Origin: Bradysia coprophila
Taxonomy: Eukaryota; Arthropoda; Insecta; Diptera; Sciaridae
NCBI RefSeq assembly: GCF_014529535.1
Contig: NW_023503608.1
Coordinates: 11,396,501-11,460,500, forward strand
Direction: 5' to 3'
Length of the DNA stretch: 64,000 nucleotides
Made by a program: the position numbers and the translations under genes. Shown here in pieces: positions 39,398 through 49,859 of this stretch; the first letter of the stretch is position 1, and each line of letters opens with the position of its first letter. The notes beneath the pieces were generated by a model, which was not told where the DNA came from, made no database searches, and saw only the letters and a program-made list of their open reading frames with translations.

Positions 39398-40234
39398 TTT
39401 TATCACGAGAACTACGAAAATTGTAATTGAGGCTCATAAACTCGAAGAAATGCGTTATCGTATGATGAATTAAACCAAAATATGGTGACATTTGCGGGGG
39501 TCCAGGGGGCGGCAGCCCTCTGGTATAAGAAAATATTAATATTATCAACCATCACAACAATCAGACGTAAAAACAACAACAATATCCTTAGAATTATTCG
39601 TCATCTACTTTGTATGCTAACATTAATCAGAGCACTGGCGCACGGTTTGTTCAATATTGATCAAAGTAAACATCTTGACAAGATTTGACTTTCGCATTAT
39701 GTACATCGACTTTCGCATTATATACATAGACTTTCGCATTATGTATTAACCGATTTCGATACATAACTTGCATTTTTTTACTTTCGCTTCCCGTTTGGGA
39801 ACCGAAATAGTCATTTTCATGCTTCGGGGCCGAAAATGAGGGCAATTTTTTGAATTTTCTCGGGTTTCTGGCCCTCTGCATGAAAACTTACATGTGCACC
39901 TGTTTGGGACGGTTGATTTAAGGCACTTTCGCTTGTAAGCCTCACTTCGTTCGGCCTACAATCCGCGAAATTGCCTAAAATCAATCGTCCAAAACAGGTA
40001 CACAAATAACCATTGTGTACCTGTTTTGGACGATTGATTTAAGGCAATTTCGCGGATTGTAGGCCGAACGAAGTGAGGTCTACAAGCGAAAGTGCCTTAA
40101 ATCAACCGTCCCAAACAGGTGCACATGTGAGTTTTCATGCAGAGGGCCGGAAACCCGAGAAAATTCGAAAAATTGCCCTCATTTTCGGCCCCGAAGCATG
40201 AAAATTACAATTTTCGTAGTTCGTGTGATGAAAA
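39398..40234. mobile_element. Outer inverted-repeat element containing a near-perfect ~390-bp palindrome
   Basis: Outer ends TATCACGAGAACTACGAAAA and TTTTCGTAGTTCGTGTGATG pair. Inside, 39813-40205 is a palindrome with ~195-bp arms meeting near 40013. Each arm contains a further inverted repeat (ACCTGTTTGGGACGG / CGTCCAAAACAGGT), so three levels of symmetry are nested. Confidence 0.8.
39686..39745. repeat. Triplicated GACTTTCGCATTAT unit
   Basis: GACTTTCGCATTAT occurs three times at ~21-base spacing, each followed by an RTACAT-like linker. Confidence 0.75.
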
Positions 40235-40495
40235 TATACTTACATATTCTCAGACCCACTTATCGCTGTCGACGTTAGAAATTGAGCAAAAATTAATAAT
40301 TATTTGATAATATTTACATTACAGCAATGAGAATTACTCTAAAGTTTAACAAAAAAAATGGATTATGTATTTTACCACCGCACTTCAAGCATGAATACTG
40401 AAATACTAAATAGAGTACTGCAACCGGACAACTGGACAGTGTATCATACAAATTTTCAATGAAAGTACACTCTGAATACAATTGCTAAAAGTTTC

Positions 40496-40740
40496 TCATA
40501 TGCAGAATGAGCACCAGCTGAATATCACCAGCTGGTGTACAAACAAAAACACTTTGTATTGTATACAATTCAAAGACAACCTACACACAGTGCATTTCTA
40601 CGTTAACGTCATCTACGCGCACATAACACGTATGAATGAAGTAAACACATTGTTAAGAATGTTTTTTGATTGTTTATCATACAATAGTGTGTTAGCAGAT
40701 CCAGCTGGTGATATTCAGCTGGTGCTCATTCTGCATATGA
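40496..40740. mobile_element. MITE with ~40-bp inverted ends (TCATATGCAGAATGAG)
   Basis: Left TCATATGCAGAATGAGCACC and the following CAGCTGAATATCACCAGCTG pair with the exact complement at 40700-40740. The centre is non-coding. Confidence 0.85.
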
Positions 40741-40763
40741 AAAATATTTACAGGCTGTGTAAG

Positions 40764-40982
40764 TACAGTCGAAGGCAGTCAATTTTCAGCATAAATTAGC
40801 TTCAGCTGTTTTTCAGCTCATACAAACAATCAGCACCGTTTATACGTCTTTATACGGTTTTACCACTATCATGCGCGTGCGTCAACCGTATAAACAAGTA
40901 TAAACCGTTTTGATTGTATGTGTGGATCAGCTGAAAAACAGCTGAAGCAATTTATGCTGAAAATTGACTGCCTTTGACTGTG
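40764..40982. mobile_element. MITE with ~55-bp inverted ends (ACAGTCGAAGGCAGTC)
   Basis: Left GGCAGTCAATTTTCAGCATA, with AGCTTCAGCTGTTTTTCAGC following, pairs with 40926-40982. It lies head to tail between two other MITEs. Confidence 0.85.
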
Positions 40983-40997
40983 TAGTCTAATGTCGAA

Positions 40998-41125
40998 ATT
41001 TGTATGGAGCGGAAGAAATAGCAATTTCATATAAACAAACTCACCTTTCAATCATTTTCATTGAAAGGTGAGTTTGTTTGTATGAAATCGCTATTTCCTC
41101 CGGTTTGTATGGACAAACCATACCT
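40998..41125. mobile_element. Hairpin MITE, AGGTATGG family
   Basis: Relative of 2051-2179. It contains GCAATTTCATATAAACAAAC, CTCACCTTTCA...TGAAAGGTGAG, and ends CAAACCATACCT. Confidence 0.7.
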
Positions 41126-41254
41126 ACTATACTTTCTCGATGTGGCAGCTGTCCCTAGGGTCACTCATGCTTGCAGTACGTTGCTCTTTCGTGTCGCTAT
41201 GTGTAGCTAGAGTAACGTGTGAGACCCGACGATAAGACTAACTGAAGTTACACA

Positions 41255-41317
41255 TAGCGACGCGAAGGAGACCTAATTCAAATTTTTCAAAAGAAATTGG
41301 TCTCCTTCGCGTCGCTA
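41255..41317. repeat. Perfect hairpin TAGCGACGCGAAGGAGACC
   Basis: TAGCGACGCGAAGGAGACC at 41255 is repeated as its exact complement ending at 41317 with a 25-base loop. It could be the centre of a larger degenerate element. Confidence 0.75.
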
Positions 41318-41529
41318 CACATTTAAAAACATTTGTGCTTCGGATAACTGAAATACGACCTTTTTCTTAATCGTAGATACTATCTGCCAGATAGCATTGA
41401 AATACTTGGTTTTTGTTGATCTAAGGCGAGAATGAAATTTCATATATATTTTCCCGCACGAGTTGTGGTAGACTACTTGTTGATTTGATTGTTCGTCGAA
41501 GTGATTTATCGATTTATTTGGGTGTTAGT

Positions 41530-41968
41530 CTATTTCAGTTGTCCGAAGAACAAAACGTTGTGTGTACCAAGACAGGAAATAGAATTTTTTTCGTACCAAG
41601 ACAGGAAATAGTATTTTACTTTACTAGTGAGGTAATGTGGCCTTTCCCTCACTAGTGAAGACCCTTTCCCTCGATCGTGAAGTAAAACGCCATACTTTAC
41701 ACGTGAAATAATTTGATATCTCGTATCACGATGAGTAAAAGTACCTCGGGCTGAAGCTCTCGGATACTTTTGGATATCTGGATACGAGATATCAAATTAC
41801 TTCACTGGTATAGTAATGTACTATTTCGTACCAAGACAGGAAATGACGATTTTTTCAGCACCAGTCCTAAGTTAGGTAAAAAGTTAGTTAAAATTAGGAC
41901 GTGTCCTGAAAAAATCAATTTCCTGTCGAGGTACGAACAACGTTTTGTGCATCGGACAATTGAAATAG
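41530..41968. mobile_element. Inverted-repeat element CTATTTCAGTTGTCCG
   Basis: Ends CTATTTCAGTTGTCCGAAGA and ACAATTGAAATAG pair over about 35 bases, including AACGTTTTGT/ACAAAACGTT. Inside, CGTACCAAGACAGGAAAT occurs three times and a further inverted repeat (ATTTGATATCTCGTATC) sits at 41710-41800. Confidence 0.7.
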
Positions 41969-43223
41969 GCAAAGCACATCAATTTACTTGAAAACATACA
42001 CACTTCACATTCACCATATTAAATTTGACCAATCGTATAGTCATGGAAAAATACATGTGATTCCTTTCACGCACAATAAATCGTAAAGAAAAGAATTTTT
42101 TCCCGCATGATATTTATTTCGTTCGTATTATCATGGCAAAATATGTCGTATTTCGATTGTGCGATGCACAAAGTCGATTTGTTGAAAAAATTGACTCTTC
42201 CTCTCTTGGTACAAAAAAACTATTTTACATTTAATTACAAATCATAACTAAACTACAACTCACTTCCGAAAGTATTCTCCATTTTTATATCGAGTGCCAA
42301 ATATCTCTAAAAAACGCAATTCAATTCAATTGGAACTTGTATTATAAAGTGGCAAAATGCAGTACGTGGTATCCGTATCGCTCTTATCTACCTTAAAAAT
42401 GACTCAGTTACGTAATTCAGCAGATTACTTAACATGTCTACTAACATGCTAAATAATAGTCATTTATGCCACCGAGTGGTAAATGCCTTTTTAGGCACAC
42501 GATGTCGTCATATAAAAATCATGTTTAGTAATACCGATTTCTTCTTTCTCATGTGTAGAGCGAGTAGAAAAATGGAAGAGCGAGAGAGCCAATATGAATA
42601 TTTACAAATATATCACATAACGAGTGTATATGGTCACTTGAGGCCGCAGGCCGAGTGTTACAATGATGAAATTATTTATTAAAGAGGTGCATACAAAGGT
42701 TTTCTCAAAAAAGCCAACGAAGATTTTACATTTCGTCACTCTAGCGAAATAATTTATTGACAATTCCATTAAATTAACGTTAAAAGTTCAAACCAGCATT
42801 GACTTTCTCTTCTTGATTTACCCGGGGTGAACAATCCTGCCTGGCTTTTTCTAATCACAAGGTGATTAAGTAACCGTTATTAATCATTAATTGTGTCTCT
42901 CAACTATACCATAATATACAGGTAGTTCTTATAAGCCACATCGGCAACATAACACCATTACGTCACAACCACGACTATCTCTGATTTACAGATGGAAGCT
43001 TATACATTATTTCGAGTTGAAGAATGCTTGAATTAGAATTAATGAGTACGCACAACAGGCCCATTTAAGGTCAAGGTGCAGGGTTCATCCCACTAAATTA
43101 TCCTAATCCTAATGGGTGTGTCAAAATTGACAGAATTTTGTTTTGTTCTAGTGTCAATTTAACATTATATACGTAGCCAATGCGTCATCATTTAAATAAA
43201 TCAAAGGTTACACAGATCACACT
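41969..43223. other. AT-rich non-coding spacer
   Basis: No supported gene or repeat between the 41.5-kb element and the Harbinger element; only short ORFs with atypical composition. Confidence 0.45.
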
Positions 43224-43424
43224 TAAAGTCATCTTCATGCCACTTGTGTATTTACATGTGAAGCCGGCGCTTATGTTATTACATAAGCACTATATTTGAA
43301 TGTTTTAGTGTTACCTGATTGAAAAAATTTGTTATCGTTCATCGTTACACATTTTTGTCAATCTACTCGTGCGTCGATATTTAATTTTAAACTTCAAAAT
43401 CAGTTTTGAATTTGTTTGTGAAAA

Positions 43425-44885
43425 ATGGAAGGAATGGAAGCAACTACCGACTTGTTCATAAATTTGATTCAAAACAACAGAATAATTTACGATAAGTCGA
43501 TGAAGGAGTTCAAAAATACAAGGAAGAAAGAGGAAGTATGGCAAAACATCGCTAACCAAAGCAGAATGACTGGTATTGTTTGTTATGGTAAATAAACAGC
43601 AGAGATTTTAATAAAACTATGTAAATTCTAGTTGACAATGCCAAAAAGAGATACGCCTCGCTCCGCCAGAAATATTCTCGCGAAAAACGAAGCAGTGAAT
43701 TGAAAAGACGTTATAAAACTGCAGTTTCAAGAAATTGGGTCTTCTACGAGCGCCTGAATTTTCTGGATTCGTTTATTCAACCAAGATCGTACGTGTTGTA
43801 GGGTGCCATTCGTTTTGCAATTGTACGCTATTTCAATTCATGTTTTAGGACGTACACAAATGATAAATTTGATGAAAATGACGATGACACTGAAATGCTA
43901 AATGAATTTGGTACCGAAGAAACGAATGGTGGTGATTCGAATGCTGTTGAGATCGAGATTGAAGCAGGAATCGGTGTGGATGAACTTGGAGGCCTAGCTA
44001 CCGATGATGGTCTGAATACGTGCGTACAGCTTGACACAACGCAGCATGAGCAGAGCGATATCGATCAACAGCAAACAGACGGGAATATTTTTAACTGCCA
44101 TGAACGGATTGCCTCGGAATATTCTCGAAACGAGTCAACATTCCATCATCATCAATCTTCAGTTGTACTGCGTACTATATCACGGGATGATAGAAATGAT
44201 ACCAACATTGGTGATACTGCAGCACAACCATCATCTGAAAATGTCGAACAAATTGTCGGTGCCAATGTTGTGGACATGGACAGCTATATGTCACCTCATC
44301 CAGGTACCAGTTCATCGACTGGAAACATTACAGTGCCACCGTATGCCTCACGCTGCTACGACCCAAAGACTGGTGAAATCGTAATTGCACGAACAGTTAA
44401 CCTTCCCAGAGTAAATATATTTTTCAGACTTCCGATCGGAGAAAGTTAACTTTTAAACGCTTTAATTTCCTTGATAGATTCAGATGACGTCTAACGATGT
44501 CCCCAACTCTTCCCAGCGACAGCAATCATCATCAATCCAAAAAAACACAACAACTTCAACGCAACATCCTGCAGCATCCTCAGCAGCAACTACAATCCGT
44601 TCAAGTCAATCAGCGAGAAGCTCAACTATCGCTCCAAATATCGCCCGAGTTGCCCAGTTGACATCAACTTCAGCGTCCAAAAATGAGAAACGAATTGACG
44701 AAATTCGTCAAAGAATGGAAAGTTGCTTGACGGCAATTACCAACAAAGTCACTGACAAGGCACAGAAGTCACCCCATGGTCCGTTTCTATCATATTTGGG
44801 AACAAGATTGCCATCCGTTCCGAAGGAGCGACTTCCAAAATTGGAACGCGAAATTTTAGATCTTGTCGAGCAATACGTGCCATAA
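43425..44885 (+). CDS. Harbinger accessory protein with MADF domain, four exons
   Basis: Exons 43425-43572, 43632-43788, 43849-44410 and 44478-44885 join in frame to 424 residues. The first ~100 residues form a MADF/SANT-like DNA-binding domain: LINLIQNN-type start, EEVWQNIA, then VDNAKKRYASLRQKYSREKR and NWVFYERLNFLD. The middle is acidic and Gln/Ser-rich. The C-terminus has a helical BESS-like tail region (DEIRQRMESCLTAI, LEREILDLVEQYV). In Harbinger systems the Myb/MADF partner binds the element ends and helps bring the transposase to the nucleus (known for zebrafish Harbinger). All splice sites are GT-AG, the reading frame is intact, and the start is the first ATG (AAAAATGG). Confidence 0.88.
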
Positions 44886-45197
44886 TATTTTTATTTGATA
44901 ATTCAAATCCAGTACGAGTAGTCAAGGGTTTGTTTCAAAAAAACATCGAATGATGCCAAAAAAGTAAACAGTGATTTCACATTTGTAAATAGTTCTGATC
45001 ATATGGGCCAGTCAAAAAGGTAAACAATGATTTCATATTTGTAAATAGTTCTGATCATATGGGTAAATAAAATAGCATGAATTCTGACAAGAGAGATCTA
45101 TTTATACCACGACAGTGAAAAATGCCCTAGATGGAACATGAATCTATCGCTTAAAAAATGTAAACAAAAAACTGAACAGTTAACAACGGAACGGCTT

Positions 45198-46629
45198 TCA
45201 CAAAACATTCTTGAGATAATTTGCATACGTATTTCTGGCGGCACTAGCGTATTCACTTGAGTCAGCAGCGGCCAGCTGGAGACCCGATTCGTAAAAGCTT
45301 CGAAGCGACTCATTCGAGGAATATTTACATCTGTCTTCGCGCATGTACCGGATTGCTGCTGGGTCGTCAAAGGATTTTATGTAATTGTGCAGAACGATTG
45401 TAGCCTTCAGAATTTTATCTATATTGTCCGGATGCATCTCAATCGGTCCTTTAAATATTTGCCATCGTCGCACCAAAATAGCAAATGCATTTTCAATAAT
45501 TTTTCGGGCACTGCTCTGTTCTTTATTGAAATTTGCCTCCTCATCTGATAAATCCAATTGACGGCCTGCATACGGAGTTAGTAGATTCTCTTTCAAAGGA
45601 AAAGCACTGTCGGCGACGAAAAAAAATGGAAAGGCGACGGATGTGTGGGGTAGGAATGATGGTAGTGGAAAATTCAATTTTTTCATGTCCAGCCTTTGCC
45701 GAATGTAGAATGGAATAGCACCCCACCGTCCGTTTGCTGACCGTAGCTGCCAATGTCAACGTAGATGAAACTCTTTAGAGCATCGCATACCGCTAGCAAA
45801 TTTGTGCTGAAATATTTGCTGTAGTTGAAGTATATAGATCCGGAATGTGAAGGAGCAAATATTTCGATTAATTTTCCGTCCAATGCACCGACACAATTCG
45901 GAAGATTCAATTTTTCACGAAACTGTTTCTCGATTCGGATCCAGTCTTCCTCTTCGGGGAACTTCAAATAAGTTGGTTGTAGAACATCCCACAATGCATC
46001 GCAAGTTTCACGTATTATGTAGTGAGCTGTAGAAATCCCAACACGAAAATTGTAATGTAGACTCGTCAGCGTATCGCCAGTAGCAAGAAAACTGAAATAA
46101 AATAACTGAAGTACTTTCACGTTCTTTCACCGAATTGATTTTAAACATCAGAAATATACCGTAAGGTCAGCAAAAGTCTACACATAGGTGGAATCGCATT
46201 AGGAGAAGTTTTCGTAATCTTGGTTTCAACCAGTTCAAACAAATGCTGAAATCTTTCGGGTGTCATTCTCGTAAAGTTGAAAAACTTTATTTGGTCGTGA
46301 GACAACATCTCCTTAAAAAGGTTTTCGAAATGCCCTTGCTCACGTCGCATTTGATTCAGGGGATGTACACCCCATCTTTTTTCTCCTTTGCGTCGTACCT
46401 CTGGATTGTCAGCTTGCAAAATGTATTCCAGGTCGATTAAATTGATAATGCATTGCATTATGTTAATTGAAATGTCGTCGTCGTCTTCAAGATTATCAAT
46501 GGCTGTATCTTCAGATTCGTTTACAAATTCGTCGGTGTCGCTGGATTCTTCAATCGCAACAAATTCACTTGCTACTTGAAGGAATTCAATATACGACAGT
46601 AGTTCTTCCTGTTCACTAATTTCATCCAT
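45198..46629 (-). pseudogene. Harbinger DDE_Tnp_4 transposase with one frameshift
   Basis: Exons 46629-46160 and 46091-45198 (68-bp intron, phase 2) restore the typical RFLATGD join. The order follows the HARBI1 family: acidic N-terminus, HLFELVETKI, RFLATGDTLTSLHYNFRVG, then the catalytic region with the first Asp in VGALDG, the second in YVDIGSYG, and the Glu in ARKIIENAF, followed by RRWQIFKGPI. At about 45690, just after STFGK, the frame shifts: one base appears to be missing, and reading continues in the next frame with LNFPLPSFLP. If real, this copy makes no full-length enzyme. A sequencing error in the short A run is the alternative. The catalytic triad itself is present. Confidence 0.85.
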
Positions 46630-46858
46630 TTTTGCATATATAAATTTAATATTTTTGTCACGATCAACAATTATTTCTTCTCAATTTCACGACACAAAAA
46701 ATTTGTTCGACTAAGCCAACTTAGCAAATTTTCAAATATAATTCTCATCTGGCAACATTTCAGTTTTTATCGTTGCGTTGGTTTCTTATGCAATTACATG
46801 CAATTACACAAGTAACAGCTACTCATGTAAATACACAAGCGACATGAAGATGACTTAA

Positions 46859-48978
46859 TTCTACTTATTTCGTTGTCTCTTGTACACGCAACAGTCATAT
46901 TTCTTGCAGATACCCTGTTTGTGTCCCTTATACCGCCAAAGTATCTTGTTCTGAAATATCAACGTAACCGTTAAGCTACACGTTAAAAGAATTTTTATCT
47001 GGTTAAGTTTTATTGGATATAGGTACCTTTCAAGTGGTATATTTGGGCGATTTGAGATTGCAAATAATGTAATCGTCGAAATTCAAAAAAAAAATTTCAT
47101 TATAAGTATCACATCACATTTTATATACTGGAGCTGATAGTAATAAATACCTATGATAGACGCTTTGTTGTTCATGTTTGTTAGCCGCTAGCTGACGGGT
47201 TGAACTTGTGTACTGTGTAGATGGTGGCTAGGGTTATGATTTTTGAATTAATTGTCAATCAAATTTATATTAAAGTGTTATCAAGCTATTTTCCCGCCAC
47301 ATGTTGATTATGGTGTGTCGATTTCAATTTTAATTTTTAGAGATTCCGGATTCCGACCTACTGCGATTCACCATCGCACTAGCAATAATAATCAGCAAAA
47401 AGTTTTTTTAGAAGTCAATATAAGCTTGCATCATTGTTTTTTTTTGTAATTTTCGAGCTAAACGAGGTAGCTGGATTGTGGGTCCGAACCAAAAAAATCT
47501 ACAGATGCTTTTGCAGAGTTTTCACTATGTACGACAAAAATTAAAAAACCTTAAAAAAAATGTTTTACCGTCGTTTTAGTAAAGCACTAAGTTTCACCGA
47601 GATGCAATTTTCAAGAATCTTGTAAGTGAAAAAGTCATCTCTTTTGGGTGAATTTTTTTTTCGAGGTATTGTTGTGATAGCTCATTTTGTCGGTATTTCA
47701 ATAGCTCATCCGGGATCCGAGAATTTGGCACACGGGTAGCGTGTGCCAAATTCCTTACATGAAGTGGAATCCAGCACATGTGCCAGATTACCTTTTTTCC
47801 TAGGTTTTTGAGAATTTGGCACACACAACTAAGAAATTTGTCTTTTTACAAAATGACGCAAAAAGCTATGGCTTTGAAGGCACCGAAAGAAATTCAATAA
47901 TTTGTCTCCAAACTAGAAAATTCGTCCTTTTACGAAATCTTGCATAAAAGTTGCGATGTCTTGGAGGAATTATCGTTTTCCTACCTTTCGCTGGAAAACC
48001 TAGGAAATTCGTCCTTTTAAAAAAGGTCGCAAAAAAGCTTCGAAGGCATCCAGACACATTCAATAATTTGTCTCACAAGCGAACATATGATACTCGATGT
48101 GTACTTCTAACTCCTACAAACGATCTTATTGAAATAAGAAAAAACGATCACTCATTCCGTGATTTTTTTAACGGAAAATTCGCGAATATTATATCGTTCA
48201 GTTTGTGTGTAAAAGTCACGTGAAAATTCGCGAAAAATAATTCATTCGAAAAAAAAAATGGATAAGTAGAGCGAATCGTAGTTCCTCGAATCGAAACATC
48301 ACAATTCCCTAAATTTTGCCAAGCCTTTCCTTCATAGGTAAGTAGTAATGTTGACTAATAGTGACAGACGGCTAACTATGATTAGCACACCATTCACTTT
48401 TTTTTTCTATTATGGCTACCGTGTGCCAATTTCCAAAGTTGCATGGTGCCAAATTACTCTTCAGATGGTGAATCTGGCACTGTGCTAAATTCACATTACA
48501 GTGGAAACTGGCACGCATCAAACTTGCATGGTGCCAAATTACCCTACCCCATTCAACTACTTCTGATTTCAGCCAGCCGGCCATGATCTATGCACAGGAG
48601 CCTGAGATATGGCCTGGGAAAGTCATGTATGTCCTTATAAGGACTTTTAGCTTTTTTTCTAGATCAACAAAAGACATGTAGCTATAATGTGGGGTATTCT
48701 AATTCCTTCAGTTTCTTGCACATACATTTTTATTATTTACACTGACGAAATTTTGAAAACCGGCACATTTTCTGTATCAGTGTTTTCTTTTATTTTTTGA
48801 TTTCTCCATATAAAAATACATGCAAAATTCACAAAAAGTTAGTAAACCACAAAACAGAAAATGTGTCAGTTTTCAAAGTTCCGTGAGAGTAAGAGAAATT
48901 TAATTTAAGTTTTGACCAAAATTAGCAGAATGAAAGAAACAACTACTAGACAGCTCCAGTAAAACCATGTAAATTGAA
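46859..48978. other. AT-rich spacer with imperfect local repeats
   Basis: At 47700-47820 and 48420-48550 short blocks around GTGTGCCAAATT and its complement recur. Around 47840-48060 the block AATTCGTCCTTTTA recurs with AAAAAGCT. These look like decayed inverted-repeat elements; no gene recognised. Confidence 0.45.
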
Positions 48979-49272
48979 TTAATTGACATAGAATGTATGG
49001 TATGCATATCGAGCAGATTCACAACAAGCTTTAAATTCCTTGGCACGGGCTGGATCATTAGTTTCGCAGACCGTATTACTGTACCATTTATGACAATAGA
49101 GTCCAGTGCTGCATTTACTTGTTTGTCTATTGGAAGGAATGTTGTTGATGTTTCCGAGAGCCGTTGGTGTCAAGCATTGCGAGACCTGACCAGTTCCATT
49201 AACTAACTCGAAAAAGCTTCCACAGAACAAAACCATGATTGCCAACATTGTTGGGACTGAAAATTTGGACAT
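48979..49272 (-). CDS. Small secreted protein with six cysteines
   Basis: Encodes 97 residues. The first ~26 form a classic signal peptide (MSKFSVPTMLAIMVLFCGSF, cleavage likely after LVNG). The mature ~71 residues contain six cysteines in the contexts QCLT, KCST, YCHK, VCET and ACCE, enough for three disulfides, so an extracellular, disulfide-rich peptide is inferred. I do not recognise the family. The ATG at 49272 is preferred over an upstream in-frame ATG because a splice acceptor (TTTCAG) at 49291-49296 separates them; a 5' UTR exon therefore lies upstream. On the minus strand a TATATAAA box lies at about 49855-49848 with a TCAG initiator near 49825, and a donor near 49778, giving a ~490-bp 5' UTR intron that holds a hAT MITE. 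Confidence 0.75.
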   Translation of the reverse strand: MSKFSVPTMLAIMVLFCGSFFELVNGTGQVSQCLTPTALGNINNIPSNRQTSKCSTGLYCHKWYSNTVCETNDPARAKEFKACCESARYAYHTFYVN

Positions 49273-49434
49273 TTTGCACCGTTGTTGTCTCTGAAACAGC
49301 AATTGTTAAAAAATGTGAAAAGATTTCTCATGTCTTGGGCATAAATTTCGGAATCTTTCTCTCAATTTAGGACCTCAGCATGAAAAGTTGTATTCGTATC
49401 TGTTGTGGCCGTTGGAAATAAACCAATTTTTAAT

Positions 49435-49670
49435 CAAGGTTCTAAAAGAGCAGGTTAAGACACTTCTGACTTGATCTCGAAGGTGGTGACATCAATATTT
49501 CTCTGTGGTGTCGTCTACGTTTATGATAATTTATATGGCGACTTCAACTTAACAAAAATAAAAATTATTTTGGTCAAGTTGAATTTGCACACAATTTGTA
49601 ATAAGTGCGTTTAACAAAGTTGGTATCACCCGCCTTCGTGGGCGTCTTACCCTGTTCTTTCAGAACCTTG
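49435..49670. mobile_element. hAT-type MITE with perfect 8-bp target duplication
   Basis: Ends CAAGGTTCTAAAAGAGCAGG and CCTGTTCTTTCAGAACCTTG, flanked on both sides by TTTTTAAT. Same family as 2966-3148. It lies within the inferred 5' UTR intron of the secreted-protein gene. Confidence 0.88.
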
Positions 49671-49847
49671 TTTTTAATGACTATACTGACTAAACAGTAC
49701 ACATCTCTCTCTCTCTCTATATATCTCTATACTAATACGAATTGCATTAGAACAAAAATACCGTATTTCAAACACTTACAATAAAACTTTATGTTTACAA
49801 TCTATACTTCCTTACTTTTTTCTGACTTTCGAATTAAATGGACTGCC

Positions 49848-49855
49848 TTTATATA
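49848..49855 (-). promoter_or_regulatory. TATA box of the secreted-protein gene
   Basis: TATATAAA on the minus strand, about 25-30 bases upstream of a TCAG initiator-like site at about 49825. Together with the downstream donor and acceptor this makes a coherent core promoter and 5' UTR. Confidence 0.5.
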
Positions 49856-49859
49856 CCAA

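Larger units (their letters stand above)
43227..46855. mobile_element. PIF/Harbinger DNA transposon with TIRs and TAA target duplication
   Basis: Terminal inverted repeats of about 31 bp begin AGTCATCTTCATG and contain CTTGTGTATTTACATG (43227-43258 and 46824-46855, two to three mismatches). They are flanked by TAA at 43224-43226 and 46856-46858, the three-base target typical of Harbinger. The 3629-bp element carries the two convergent genes of the superfamily: a MADF-type accessory protein (+) and a DDE nuclease (-). Complete ends and mostly open frames suggest fairly recent insertion; the transposase has one frameshift. Confidence 0.92.
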
